Positions 9,656-20,352 are shown, counted from the first letter of the stretch. The stretch is 64,000 bases of DNA from Undaria pinnatifida (GCA_012845835.1 JABAKD010000008.1:11305060-11369059), one strand, 5' to 3'. Made by a program: numbers and translations. The notes: generated from the sequence alone by a model not told the origin.

Positions 9656-9726
9656 CGGCTCTGTTATAGGACTTAGTTTGGGTAGAAGGTAGAGCCATCC
9701 AGCGGGTTTAGGGGTTGCAGTTTCGA

Positions 9727-10025
9727 CGCGTGCTACGATAGAGGAGGCGCACCGCTTTTTTTTTTGTTCTCCTGTGGTTTCCTCGATTTTGGGATCTCAA
9801 GACCGTCTCCCCAAAAAGACCGATTTTTGGAAGAAAAAAAATAGAATAGAACAGAACAAAGCTGCTACCGTATAAAAAATCCCATGGCCTGTGGGTATAC
9901 TTCAAAACGAGAATCAGGCAAAAAAGAAAAATGGTCAATTTCTGACAATTTTGGGTTAAGGAGCCCCGTCATCCGGAAACCATTTCAGGCGAAAAGTGCT
10001 AATGCCTCTATCGTAGCACGCGTCT
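9727..10025 (+). mobile_element. MITE-1 copy
   Basis: The ends GCGTGCTACGATAGAGG and CCTCTATCGTAGCACGCG are near-perfect inverted repeats. The internal core is in the opposite orientation to 7990 (GGTTAAGGAGCCCCGTCATC on the plus strand). Confidence 0.85.
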
Positions 10026-11037
10026 CTTTGAGCCAAAAAAAGGTATACCTTACCGGTTGAGCTTCTCAGGCGTGGAACCATCGATTAGTACGACGATTTT
10101 ACGATCGTGTTTCGTTTTAGGACTAGCGCATGGATGTGTTAGTCCGGTTGCGCGAACAAATGAACGTCTTCGAAGGCATGTTTACGTCGGGTGAGCTATT
10201 GAGTTTCTCATCATGTAAGGAGCTTAGAAGTTTCTTAGAACCTGCTGCACCCCCCTAACTAGCATGGGATGACTCGGCAGGTGATTGGGAGAGAAATGTT
10301 TAATTCGTAAGGGTTGGTTGGGTCAGTAGGTGATTAGTTGGCCGTTTCACCAGAAGAGTCATGTGTGCCGCTTTAGTGCGGTACCCATTAGTGCGTGTAA
10401 CGCTTTTGTTCGGTACCCGTTAGTGCGCGTACCGCGTTAGTGCGGCACCCTTTAGTGCGGGTCTCCAGTTTAGCGCGTTGAAAATCGCTTTTCGCTCCCT
10501 TATCCAACGCAGTACTGCATGAAATAGTATTGGGGCAATGTGGACCTAGGGACCGACTATTGCTACGATGCAGGGGTGCCTCTGGCTCTATAGTGGTCAC
10601 TGACACGAAGGTCGCTTGCTAGTATGTTACATCTCTGGTGTTGGTTGCTTGCTGTCCCCCTCACACCTTCTGACAGAAGGGGGGGCGGAGCCGTTCGTTC
10701 GGGCAGGCGGCAAACGCCTGCCAGCTGTAAAGGAGACAAATCGCTATAAATCGTAATGCCCCAACGGGGTAGAGTGGAAACCATAACACTAGCCGACTCT
10801 GAAGAGCCGCGTCAGCCCGAGATAGTGCGGGGTCTTATTGTAATGCGGTTACTGTCGCCTGGTAAGGCATCGCACTAATGAGGGACATGAACGTAGTCAA
10901 ACGGGCGGTTTGTGATACTCTCTGATACCTTAACAAGCGCGACCAACCTCCGTGGCAGGCACAATCATAATCCGCCATGAGCGAGAATAGCCCACTCTCA
11001 TGAGCTCATGAGTACCGGTGCGACCGCCCACGAACAG

Positions 11038-11172
11038 GTGGAGAAGACGAAGGAGTTGTTGAGGTTGGAAGCATGGGAGGAGGAGCAGGCGAGGAGTGCG
11101 GCGAGGGAAGAGAGCGTGTTCAACAGGGAGGAGAACGAGCGCCTCATAAACAAGAAGGCAGCGGAATACAAG
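11038..11172 (+). CDS. Gene 1, coiled-coil exon
   Basis: This exon has 135 bases, or 45 codons, between GAACAG and GTGTGT, and is phase 0. The product is a heptad-like charged helix: VEKTKELLRLEAWEEEQARS near the start and ERLINKKAAEYK at the end. Glu and Arg dominate, with no proline. It is clearly more GC-rich and codon-like than the surrounding intron, which turns into ATTGTT-type simple sequence right after the donor. Confidence 0.65.
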
Positions 11173-11924
11173 GTGTGTTATTGTTGCCATGATTATTGGT
11201 ATTGTTATGCTTCTTGCTGTTGATGTTATTGTTGCTGTTGTTGCTGTTACTATTATTTTTATCATCATTATTATTACATGGATTGCCCTCAAAAAAAAAC
11301 AATGAACTTCAAGGTCGATCATTCACAAAGCATCTCCAGAAAGGAAGAAAACCGAGGGACCAATGGCCGAGAGCGTTTTATATCGTGGGCAGGCACAATT
11401 TAACGCGAGTCGACGAGGGAAGAAAGCGCTGAAATATTCTCGCGACAAAAAAAGAAGGCGCGTACCGTAGTGGGCACGTGGGAGAAAAGTCGTCTTAGTG
11501 GCCATGGACCTGAGTTGCGACCAGGGAGGTAGAAGGAGAAAGAAAGATGTGCGAAACTACTACAAGGGATGAGCAAAAAACGAAAGCAGGCCAGGCCACA
11601 AAACGGAAGAGAAAAATAACACCTATTCTATGCGCGTGAGCAGGCCACAACGCCTCCATTCTGTACCTATTCTTAATACGTTTGCGTTCGGACAACACAG
11701 CGTAGATATCGTTCCGATGTAAATCGAGTAGTCTTCCATAAAGCGGTGTAGTATCTCTCCTATGACCCTCTGCCAGCAATTTCCCATTTTCCTTTCCAGA
11801 CATGTTCTTCTTTTAGCTACTTTCGACATAGTCTATCCTAATCCCCGCCAACGTTCCATCTCCAGGTCATTTGTACCTGTGCTTTCGACTGGTAACGTTC
11901 CGTCCGCCGTCGTTCCTCCGGCAG
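11173..11924 (+). other. Gene 1 intron, 0.75 kb, with a SINE-A body
   Basis: The intron is GTGTGT to GGCAG and phase 0. It starts with a (TTG/TTA)-rich simple tract (11175-11275). The stretch 11405-11600 carries the SINE-A body in plus orientation (GAGTCGACGAGGGAAGAAAG, GGCGCGTACCGTAGTGGG) without the tRNA-like head. Confidence 0.6.
11405..11690 (+). mobile_element. SINE-A body, 5'-truncated
   Basis: It has GTCGACGAGGGAAGAAAGCG, CGCGTACCGTAGTGGGCACG, CTGAGTTGCGACCAGGGAGG and then A-rich sequence, matching 44640-44800 and 6855-7090. Part of a longer 3' tail (CCTCCATTCTGTACCTATTC) recurs at about 20585. Confidence 0.7.
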
Positions 11925-12029
11925 GAAAGCTTGCGCGAGGAACGACGGATGCAGCTAGAGTACTCGGCAAAAATGGACGCCGACGAGGAGAAAAAAAAAG
12001 CGGAGCTGCGCATGGTGCAAGATCGGCAG
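11925..12029 (+). CDS. Gene 1, coiled-coil exon
   Basis: This exon has 105 bases, or 35 codons, between CCGGCAG and GTAAAC, and is phase 0. It translates from ESLREERRMQLEYSAKMDAD to ELRMVQDRQ, a continuous charged helix. The upstream CGTCCGCCGTCGTTCCTCCG supplies the pyrimidine tract. The pattern of Met, Leu and Tyr at spaced positions among Arg/Glu/Lys fits a coiled coil. Confidence 0.65.
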
Positions 12030-13280
12030 GTAAACAAGCGGGAATGAATGGTCATTGCTCAGTGTCTTATCGTATTACCTCGGAAGACCGGTGGTTACCT
12101 TGAGTTACCGGGCAATTGAGACGGTTTGGTGCATCCAGGAAGGCGTTTCATGTTCGTATAAAAAGATGAAACCCACCCTCCTGGTGGTCTCGCCGCCAGG
12201 AACTCAGCCTTCACCCGGCACGTGGTATGAATAAAAGCTATGCTCTTCTTCCTGTCTCTTTGAGCAACGAACACACGTTACGTGCGTAACCTCAAGAACC
12301 TACCGAACAAGCTGACCTGCAAGAGAGGTGCTCTGTCTCCCCAACACAAACCTACTGCATCAGCGGGTGAAAAAACCGACGTTGTGGCACGCGACGTGGG
12401 TCGCGGAGAGGGGGATGATGCTCCTACCCGTGACGCGTGCTATGGTAGAGGTATACCTTTTTTTGGCGAAAATGTTTTCTGAATGACGGGGCTCCTTAAC
12501 CCAAAATCGTCGGAATTTCGCCATTTTTTTTTTTCGCGTGATTCTTGTTGCGGACGTAGGCCGTGGGATGTATTCATCCACGATAAATCAGGTTTGTTTT
12601 TCTCCAAATTCGTCTTTGGGTCAAGAAGGACATGTTTCAACACCTCTCCGAAAGTGAGGGGTAGTATTAGAAAAAAAAAGTAGTGCACCTCTATCGTAAG
12701 CAGGCGTCCAGTAAAAAATTTGCATCTACAGTAGCTCTTATAAGTTCTAACTGGGTTTTGTTCCCAAAGCGCTGGGGCAGCTCCGGAGGGCCTAAAAGGC
12801 TCCTGATCTTTATTGAACAAGGCACGCACAGCCTGACGAACAAGCGTGGTAATAAAGCCTTACCTAGGTGTACAGTGAGGCGTGTTTGAGGCCCTGTCTC
12901 TTGTGATAAAGAGCTGCACAGGTGGCACCGAAGTGCCGGGGAAGATCGCTTGTGGATGGAGGAGAAAAGAGAAGGTAGTTCCGGAAAGTGGCGCTTGCGG
13001 CCAAACAGTGGAAAGCAAAGAAGAGAAAGAAGAGAGGAAATAAGAAGTAGGAAGAGAGAAAGGAGAATAACAGGGGTAGGCGGATAGGGGGAAGGGTGGA
13101 GTAAGTGCGGAGGTGGCTGTGAGGGCAGGGTTGGGGATTTTGATGTTGAGGGGGGGGGGGGGGGCTTGGTCGAGCACCGCCTCAATGAATCCCCTTTGTG
13201 TCCGTCGCATCTCTTCATGCACCCAAACAAGTAAAATAAAACACAAAAAAACGCACTTGTTTGGCCGGCGAAACTGACAG
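12030..13280 (+). other. Gene 1 intron, 1.25 kb
   Basis: The intron is GTAAAC to GACAG and phase 0. It contains one MITE-1. The stretch 12940-13230 is purine-rich with a 14-base G run at about 13150 and shows no gene. Confidence 0.55.
12430..12712 (+). mobile_element. MITE-1 copy, reference empty site
   Basis: The left end is GACGCGTGCTATGGTAGAGG and the right end is TGCACCTCTATCGTAAGC. The core reads GGGGCTCCTTAACCCAAAAT at 12489-12508, uninterrupted, and is the empty site used to date the TTAA insertion at 55178. Confidence 0.85.
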
Positions 13281-13457
13281 GCGAAGATTAACGAGCGCAT
13301 GTCGATCATACACGACCGTTTCCAAACGTCGAAAGACAACGAACGTTTCGAAACGAAAGGGAGCAACAACCGTGAGCGGTGCGGGGGAGAGGAGCGGCAG
13401 GAGGAACCCGCGGTGGATGCTTCGCTTGCGCGGGAAAAGGAGGCCAAACGGGCGAAG
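13281..13457 (+). CDS. Gene 1, coiled-coil exon
   Basis: This exon has 177 bases, or 59 codons, between CTGACAG and GTGTGA, and is phase 0. It begins AKINERMSIIHDRFQTSKDN, becomes more polar (a GSNNRERCGGEERQEE stretch) and ends SLAREKEAKRAK. The middle part is less regular than in the other exons, possibly a break in the coiled coil. Confidence 0.65.
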
Positions 13458-13461
13458 GTGT

Positions 13462-13540
13462 GATATGTTAAAATTAGTGGGTATTAGTCCGTTTAACCAC
13501 TCGCAAAAGGTTGACCAATAGCCTACCTAAACTAAGCCTT
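13462..13540 (-). mobile_element. SINE-B fragment, minus strand
   Basis: On the minus strand it reads AAGGCTTAGTTTAGGTAGGC, TATTGGTCAACCTTTTGCGA and GTGGTTAAACGGACTAATAC, the 5' half of SINE-B seen in full at 20768. Confidence 0.7.
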
Positions 13541-13689
13541 ATCACACTCTCCCCCCGCGAAACGGCGGGATAGCAGGTCGGCCGGATATACGGCCGGACG
13601 TGTCAATATCCAAGCGGTGTCATTTCCTGGGTATACCGAGGAGAGTATTTTTCAAGTTTGGCATTGGGGAAAGTCGTAAAAGTTGGTTA

Positions 13690-13835
13690 TTGTGGATGGT
13701 GGGATTCGAACCCAAGACCCAAAAACCCATGGTCTGTGGACGACGCCATTTGTTAATATATTAGTGGGGTATTAGTCCGTTTGACCACTTGCAAAAGGTT
13801 AACCAATTGCTTACCCAAACTAAGCCTTACAGCAG
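13690..13835 (-). mobile_element. SINE-B copy, tRNA-like 3' half
   Basis: On the minus strand it runs from GGCTTAGTTTGGGTAAGCAA through GTGGTCAAACGGACTAATAC to GGGTTCGAATCCCACCATCC. GGTTCGAATCC is a perfect pol III B box. It matches 20768-20912. It is not a functional tRNA: no cloverleaf closes across the element. Confidence 0.75.
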
Positions 13836-14924
13836 ATACGCATAATCCTTGATGTGTTGTTTTTAAGAGGTTGTCTGAGATGTATGATGTCTCCTTCCAG
13901 GTATGCAGGCCCTATGTTATCACTCACGTGCGCTGGGTACTTCGTGGAAGAACAGCAATATGAAGTTCGTTTGAGGCGCCGATGGTCTGAAAAGAGCGGG
14001 GCTCGAGCATTGCCTCGCCCTAAGCCCGTGTTCCCTAGGTATACGAATAGGTCTTCCCGTGTACCAATAGTACGCAATCCCCCCACACGTTCCTTGGCCT
14101 AGATCTGTAGAGACCTTCAAGGGGGTTGGGGCCCATACAAGCGAGGCAAAACAAAACGTAAAAACAAAACGTAAGAGCTAACAGAAACACATTTAGACTT
14201 TGAAGTTTTGGGGCAGGGGAAGAGGACAGCGCGTCCAAACGCAGCAAACGTGTGAAGGGAAAAAAGTTATAATCTACAACCCGAAACGAGTCAACGGTCG
14301 AGATGGAGCACGGGCACTGGTACACCCTCCAGCTGCCGTTAGAGGCGGCGCCGGAACCTGAAAAAAGGGAGGAGTGGGCCCACACACCTAGCGGACCGTG
14401 CTATGCAGCTGCAAAGAAACCGGCATATCCTGAAGCGCGAGATAGGGGCTGAATCGAGTATAGGTACTGACCAAACAACATCATCGCTTGCCGCAACAAA
14501 CGATTTTAAGCTCTACAGCAGCAGGACTCAATTCGACCAGGCAGGGACGGCGCCAAGGAGGGCCATTTTCTACTCGTACGGTGATTGACTCTGCGTTGAC
14601 AGGCACCAGCGGCATGTCGCCCATGTATTCTCTGCTCTCTGTCCTCCGTGTGTCTTGTCTTCAGGGCGTTGGTAGCTGCTGCTCTCGGCATGGTGTTGGC
14701 CCTCGCTCGGGTGCGGAAAGTCGTTTTGGGGCTATTCGCTACCTTGGTATTAGCTTTGGCTTTCTCGATAATTTTGATGCCGAAAACAATTGAAAGGCTT
14801 TAAAACAGGCCAAAGCAGTCTTGGGTGACTTGGTGTTGCATCTGGCCAATCCGAAGGAGTAAATCTTACTGTCTCAGCTTCAAATCTGTTTTTGAATTTT
14901 TTGTTGGTTCACAACGCTCCGTTT

Positions 14925-16640
14925 GTATTGGCACATACCGTAACGCTAGCCCACCCTGTTGAGCCGTATACGCAGAAATGTAGAAGATTGGGGAAACCCC
15001 AGTACCGCGAACTACAGTATAACATGAACGGAAGATACAGCTCTTCAAAAGCCACTACAACCACCTCTGACCGTCGAGACTACGAAGCCTCCGAAAGGAA
15101 CGTCCCGGGGAAATATTGTAACACCAGCCCACCCTGGTGAGCCATTCGCGCAGAAATATGGAAGATTCGTGGAACCACCGCTTTCGCGAACCGTAGCACA
15201 ACAAGAATAGAGGATGCGGCTCGTCAAAGGCGACTCCCATCACCTCTGACCGCCGAGTCTACGAAGACCGCGAAAGGAACGTTCCAGGAAAATACTACAT
15301 AAACCCGCCCTGATGAGCCTTTCACGCAGATATATGGAAGATTCGGGGCACCACCGATTTCGCGAATCATAATACGTTATGAACGGGAGACGCTCGTCAG
15401 AAGCAACTCCCACCACCTCTGATCGAGGCTACGAAACCTCCGACAGGATTGTTCCAGGGCAATATCATACCACCAAGCTCACCCTGATGAGTCGCATATA
15501 TAATATGCAGAAAATTCGGAATATCCGGGGAACACCGGTTCCGCGAACCATGATAAAACATGAATCGAAGATGCCTGTCAAAGGCCACCCGCACCACCTC
15601 TTATTGTCGAAGCTACGAATCCTCCGAAAGGAACGCTCCAGGGAATTACCATAACACTAGCCCACTCTGATGAGCCCCACACGCAGAAACACGGAAGATT
15701 CCAAAAAACAACGGTTCTGCGAACCATACTACAACATTAATCGAAGATGCGGCTCGTCAATAGCCACTTCCACCACCTCTAATCGTCAAGGCTACGAAAC
15801 TTCGGAAACGATCGTTCCAGGGCACAACCATAGTACCTATCCACCCGCATATGCAAAAATATAGAAGAATCGGGAAAACACCGGTTCTGCGTACCACAAT
15901 ACAACATGAACGAAATATGCAGCTCGTCAAAGCCTTTCCCACCGCTTCTAGTCATTGAGGCTAAGAATTTTCCCTAAGGAACGTTCCAGGGCAGCACCAT
16001 AACACCAGCCTACCCTGATGAGCCTTTTAGGCAGAAACATGGTACGAGATTCGGGGAACCACCGGTTCCGCGAACGGTACCACCACATGAATCGAAGACT
16101 CGGCTTGTCAAAAGCGACTCCCGCTACATTCAACTGTTGAGACTACGTTCCGGGGCAATACCTAACACTAGCCCATCGTGATGAGCCTTTCATGCAGAAA
16201 TTTAGAATAATCGGAGAACCACCGGTTTAACGAACAATAGCACAACATGAAGGGGAGATGGGGCTCATAATAAAACACTCTCCCCACCTCTGACCGTTGA
16301 GGCGACGAAGCCTCCGTAAGAAACGTTTCCAAGGAGCATTGGCCGACCTTGAGGTGCCGTATATACAGAATTTCCCAAGATTCGGGGAAACAACGGTTTC
16401 GCGAGCCATAATACAGCACGAATGGAAGATGCAGCTCGTCAAAAGCCACTCGCACCACCTTGAACCGTCCAGGCTACGAGGACTCCGAAAGGCACATCAA
16501 AGGGTTGCGTTTGCAGAAATACAAAAGCATTCGGGGAAACGCTGGTTCCGCAGACCATACTATCGTACAGCATGAGAGTCGAAGATACACCTCCTCATGA
16601 CCTACTCTCACACCTCCAGCCATCGAGGCTACGGAGGCTC
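14925..16640 (+). repeat. Satellite, about 174-bp monomer, 9-10 copies
   Basis: The anchor GAACGTTCCAGGGCAAYACC recurs at about 15100, 15276, 15447, 15630, 15810, 15979, 16144 and 16320, giving spacings of 165-183 bases. Each monomer has a CCCTGATGAGCCTTTCACGC segment, a GCAGAAAYATGGAAGATTCG segment, GGTTCCGCGAACC (an inverted repeat kept in most monomers), an AACATGAA.CGAAGATGC segment and CACCACCTCTGACCGTCGAG. Monomers differ from each other considerably, so the array is not freshly amplified. Confidence 0.9.
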
Positions 16641-17562
16641 CCAACGGAACTTCACAGTGGAAAATGAATACCAGTAGAAAATATAGCCACAAGAGGATCG
16701 AAAAAAACAGAACGCCAACGCCACCGCTACCGCCACATTCCCAGCGTGGGCGCCGGGTGGCGAGGGCAGCGGGGGCCAAATTACATCGTCCATTTCAAGT
16801 CAGAAGATAAAAGACATAACACTGCTGTGCCTGCGTAAAAGGTGGCCAGGTTGCCAAAATCAACCCGGGCGGTGAACGTGAGGGAGATTGGTAGAACGAA
16901 AAATATATTCTGAAAGAGGGCATATGTCTAACAGCAAAGGCCGAAAATGCTGACTGAGGTATCAATAGAGGCAGTCAAGAAGTTGTCTATAAAACATGAA
17001 GCGGCCTGGCTATGTCACTTACGTGGGACCAAATGTGTCTGGAGACGGTCAGTCAAGGCACGAAAGTGACGGTCAAGAGTGTAAAACCGATCGCTCCACA
17101 CTAAAACATAGTAGTTTAGCGTCAGTCAAGGTAAAGGGTTGGGAAATTGCCGTCGGTCAAGCGCTGAAAGTGCCGTCTCCTGACTCCACACTAAAACCCA
17201 GTAGTTTGGCGTCGACCACGGTCAATGATAGGAAAATTTCCGTTGGTCAAGGGCTGATAGTGCAGTCTCTTGACATCCTTTTCACGGCGTGTTTTGTAGA
17301 AAAACAGCGCTATTTTATCCAACCACAGCTTCGATGAAGAGTCTGAGAAGGGCGGGGCCGGGCCGTTGCCTCGCCCAGAACTCCTCTTCCCTATTCGCTT
17401 AGGCTTCCCAGGTACTACGCCGTCCCTTGTGAACAGTTCCTACCCCCTCCCCTGCCGACTGCCCCTCCTCCCCCAAACACGCCTCTCGTCACCAATACCT
17501 ATAGGTATTGTACAAATGATATGTAAACGCAGTCGTAAAATGATCCGGCAAACGAATTGCAG

Positions 17563-17662
17563 CTACTGCTCATGGAGCAAAAGACTCTGTACTTGAGGGA
17601 ACAGCACCTTGTCCGGCGGTGCAGGTTGGATCTAGAACGGCCAAAAGCCTTCGCGACTGCTC
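17563..17662 (+). pseudogene. Decayed copy 1 of the exon at 18855
   Basis: It follows an AATTGCAG acceptor. CTGCTCATGGAGCAAAAGAC and CTGTACTTGAGGGAACAGCA align with the start of the exon at 18855. The first 30 or so codons stay in frame (LLLMEQKTLYLREQHLVRRC), then the sequence diverges into a pyrimidine-rich tract with no donor at the right place. Confidence 0.75.
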
Positions 17663-17742
17663 CAGCGACAAACGGGCAAAAATCTCCCTCTTTCTCCAAC
17701 CCCCCTTCTCCCTCCCCATAATTCCATTCAAAGCTGATTTCC

Positions 17743-17990
17743 GATAGGCACGAAAGTATGCACAAGGTGCGGAAGTCCGCTTCACAAGTGGTGCTTAGTA
17801 GGACGCAGCTCACCCTTCATGCGACTCGCCGAACAACACCTCACGGCGCTACGCGCTTGGTGCACATGATGTCTTGACAAGTCGGTGAAAATCCGACGTG
17901 CTCCGTCCCGGGATAGTAGGGATGCCACAGTCGATGGTGTTGAGACCACGGCTATGCATGAAATGAGTGCACTACCCCCCCGCCTCTCCT
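17743..17990 (+). mobile_element. R1 element, poly(C)-ended
   Basis: It contains AAGTATGCACAAGGTGCGGA, AGTAGGACGCAGCTCACCCT, GCGCTACGCGCTTGGTGCAC and CCGACGTGCTCCGTCCCGGG, and ends GAAATGAGTGCACTACCCCC. Six related copies share this order. Confidence 0.75.
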
Positions 17991-18184
17991 CCCCCCGTCC
18001 TCTCCCTCTCTCTCGTCCCAACTCATCCCCTGCCGACTGCCCATTCCCCTCCCCCCCCCCCCCCCCCCCCGTCCAAACGAGTACACCCCCTCCCCCTCCG
18101 GCATACATACCAGGTACGTTTTATCAGCGACCACACACATCTTACATATCACGCTCGTAAAATTATCTGGCAAATAAATCGCAG

Positions 18185-18292
18185 CAACGCCTCATGGACG
18201 GGCAAAACCCTGTACTTGAGGGAACAGGACCTGTTCCAGCGGCGCAGGGGTTGGCCCTAGCACCGCCAAGAGTCCTCGTGGCCGCGACAACG
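18185..18292 (+). pseudogene. Decayed copy 2 of the exon at 18855
   Basis: It follows AAATCGCAG. CTCATGGACGGGCAAAACCC and TGTACTTGAGGGAACAGGAC align with the exon at 18855, but one extra base shifts the frame and an in-frame stop follows. The flanking CTCGTAAAATTATCTGGCAA and the CTGCCGACTGCCC tract are repeated around all three copies, so the duplication unit was about 620-670 bases. Confidence 0.75.
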
Positions 18293-18854
18293 ACAATTAC
18301 CTCTCTTTTTCTCCTCCTCTCTCCACGCCCCCCCCCACCCACCCCCTCTCTCTCTCTCTCTCCCTCATCGATATTTTCCATCTCCCTCCCCTGACGAATG
18401 CCTCCATTCCATCCCCATTCCCCTCAGACACAGGTGTGTTCTTAGCAAAACATAGTTTTGCCATTAGAAAAACATGCAGCATGAGAATCAGTCAACGCCG
18501 ATCACTCGCATCCAGAAACAAAAAACAAAACCGCGCAGAAAAAAAAACAAACATCCGTTTTTATAACGATCGTACAACACGCGTTCTCGTAGTATTTTTT
18601 TTTTACTCCCGGCAAAATAAATCAAAGCCACCACTTACGGAGCGATAAATCACAACCCCCTGCCCTGCTGGCTGCCCCCCCCCCCCCCCCTCCCCCCCCC
18701 CCCTAACGATGATGATGAAATGAGCACAGACACCCCACCCCCCGCCCCCTCCAACATACAGAGATACTTCGAAGTGTATATGGTTCGCAGCAAAGACCAC
18801 ATACATCATACATATCACACTTACTACTAACCCTACGCGGCAAATAAATTGCAG

Positions 18855-19042
18855 CTGCTTCTCATGGAGGAGCGAACCCTGTACTTGGGGGAACAGGAGC
18901 TGTTCCGGCGGCGCAACTTGGCTCTAGAGCGGCAAAGAGCGCTGGCGGCTGCGACGGTGATAAGCGAGCGTGACAGGGAAGCCTGCCGCCAGGAAAGGGA
19001 AGACAAGGCCAGGAGGAGAGAGGAAGCACGGCGCATTCAACA
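18855..19042 (+). CDS. Gene 1, coiled-coil exon, intact member of a triplicated exon
   Basis: The acceptor is AAATTGCAG. This exon has 188 bases, or 62 codons plus two bases. It translates to LLLMEERTLYLGEQELFRRR, then a long Arg/Glu/Ala helix ending REEARRIQ. The end reads CAACA followed by GTGAGT, so the consensus donor overlaps an in-frame TGA (CAG TGA). I choose splicing over stopping because the two left-over bases (CA) are exactly completed by the G that starts the exon at 26397. If the intron is retained, the protein stops at once. Confidence 0.65.
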
Positions 19043-19129
19043 GTGAGTGGCACTCGTATGTATGCTGTAGCGCACCCTGGTGACCCGCTTTTGGGGTATT
19101 TGTTATGGCGATGATGGCGTGAATGTGAG

Positions 19130-19295
19130 GACAACAGCAACAACAACAACAGCAACAACAACAGCAACAACAACAACAACAACAACAGCAACAACAACAA
19201 CAACAACAACAACAACAGCAACAACAACAACAACAACAACAACAAACAACAACAAACAACAACAACGACAACAACAACAACAACAACAACAACAA
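19130..19295 (+). repeat. (CAA)n microsatellite
   Basis: About 165 bases of CAA with scattered CAG and AAC interruptions. Long open frames on both strands here are simple-sequence artefacts. Confidence 0.95.
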
Positions 19296-19574
19296 TGGGG
19301 TTCGTTTACCAGCCGGGCTTCCATCCTCGAACTCCTTGACAAGTAGCAAACTGTCCTTTGCCGACACCGGGCTACTAGGAGTAACTAGGGGTTACTGTAG
19401 AACACTCGGCCCAACGCCCTCGACAGCGCACGTTTCCCATTGCTTGACACTGTCTCTTGATATTTGGAGGCGACAGCGAGTTATCGCTGTTGTTTCGTTT
19501 CTAGTCGCGTCAAATGTTGAATTACTGCGAATACTTCACCAGAAAACAAAGTAGCTCATTGGCGCTGTCAACCA

Positions 19575-19813
19575 TGAGCAAGAAAGTAGGCACAAGGTGC
19601 CGAAGTCCGTCTTACGAGCGGTTCTTGGAAGGATGCAGTTAACCCTTCATGCGACTCGTCGAACACCTCACGGCGCTTCGCGCTTGGTGCAAGCAATGTC
19701 TGCCTGGTGGGTGGTGAAAACCAGACGTGCTCCGTCCCGGCATAGTAGGGATGCGAGGGTCTATGGTCACACGACTACGGCCATGCACAAACTGAGTACA
19801 CCCCCCCCCCCCT
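19575..19813 (+). mobile_element. R1 element, poly(C)-ended
   Basis: It has AGGCACAAGGTGCCGAAGTC, AACACCTCACGGCGCTTCGC, GGTGCAAGCAATGTCTGCCT and TAGTAGGGATGCGAGGGTCT, and ends ATGCACAAACTGAGTACAC followed by a C run. Confidence 0.8.
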
Positions 19814-19835
19814 CCCTCCCTGGGAAGGTATTGGA

Positions 19836-20352
19836 ATGAAAACGTATTTACACGGCCCAATGGACTACGCGAAAAAGCCGAAACTGCGATATCGAGAAGG
19901 GCAACTGGACCTACCAGAAATGAGGAAAACGTATACCAGTGGTCGGGAGGAGGAGGACGTACATGCACAGAGATGCCCTTGTGGCACAGCAATAGAGAGT
20001 AGGACTCACAAAGTGGGAGAGGGCGAAACATGCAAGGAGGAACGAGATGTGTTAGAGGAGGAGATGGCGAAATTAGACGAATTTGACATGGAGGAGTTTT
20101 TGGTGGACCAGAGAGTAGCGATAAAACGATCGCTATCCTGGGAGACAGATGGTGGCCACAGACGGCGAAACAGGAAGGGGATGATATAAGCAAACGTTTT
20201 TAATGTAGTATGTGGAAGAAACGTAATGATCACCCAGAAGTTGGAGGTGTCTCTATTAGGAGGAGGAACGGTGCTCCGTCTCGAAAGGGATGCGTGGTCA
20301 CAATGGTCGAATGGCTAAGTAAGGCAAGCAACAAATGAGTACCCCCCCCCCC
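19836..20352 (+). pseudogene. Non-LTR retrotransposon (LINE) 3' end, poly(C)-ended
   Basis: An open frame of 117 codons (19836-20189) ends a LINE reverse-transcriptase polyprotein. It contains a Cys-x-Cys-Gly...His...Cys cluster (CPCGTAIESRTHKVGEGETC), as in the C-terminal zinc-binding region of many LINE proteins, followed by KEERDVLEEEMAKLDEFDME. The 3' untranslated part (GGTGTCTCTATTAGGAGGAG, ACGGTGCTCCGTCTCGAAAG) ends in GCAAGCAACAAATGAGTAC plus a C run. A second copy of the same end lies on the minus strand at 37290-37650. The 5' part with the polymerase domain is absent, as expected for a 5'-truncated insertion. Confidence 0.7.

Larger units (their letters stand above)
7576..11037 (+). 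other. Gene 1 intron, 3.5 kb
   Basis: The intron has GTATGC and AACAG ends and phase 0. It contains two MITE-1 copies and two MITE-2 copies. From 10375 to 10480 there is a short degenerate tandem of GTGCGGTACCC/TTAGTGCG units. The stretches 8260-8890 and 10030-11000 show nothing else that I recognise. Confidence 0.5.
13458..18854 (+). other. Gene 1 intron, 5.4 kb, with satellite and decayed exon copies
   Basis: The intron is GTGTGA to TTGCAG and phase 0. It holds two SINE-B copies, the 174-bp satellite, an R1 element and two degenerate copies of the next exon. The stretches 13840-14920 and 16640-17360 show no feature I can support, apart from a short repeat with AGTTTGGCGTCGACC/AGTTTAGCGTCAGTC at 17030-17260. 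Confidence 0.55.

Noticed and set aside
12691-13447. Two long minus-strand frames (179 and 195 codons)
   Set aside because: They are antisense to a purine-rich tract and to the gene 1 exon at 13281, and low complexity (Ser/Pro/Leu) explains them.
13693-13712. A tRNA gene on the basis of GGTTCGAATCCCACCATCC
   Set aside because: No acceptor, D or anticodon stems close around it. It is the B-box end of SINE-B.
14331-14460. Possible exon with EAAPEPEKREEWAH
   Set aside because: It has an acceptor-like CAG but no donor in frame, and prolines break the coiled-coil style of gene 1.
14925-16640. CRISPR-like array
   Set aside because: The repeats are 165-183 bp with no unique spacers, and the setting is eukaryotic, so it is a satellite.
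18862-19367. Poly-Leu, poly-Cys, poly-Thr and poly-Val frames
   Set aside because: Simple translations of the (CAA)n microsatellite.
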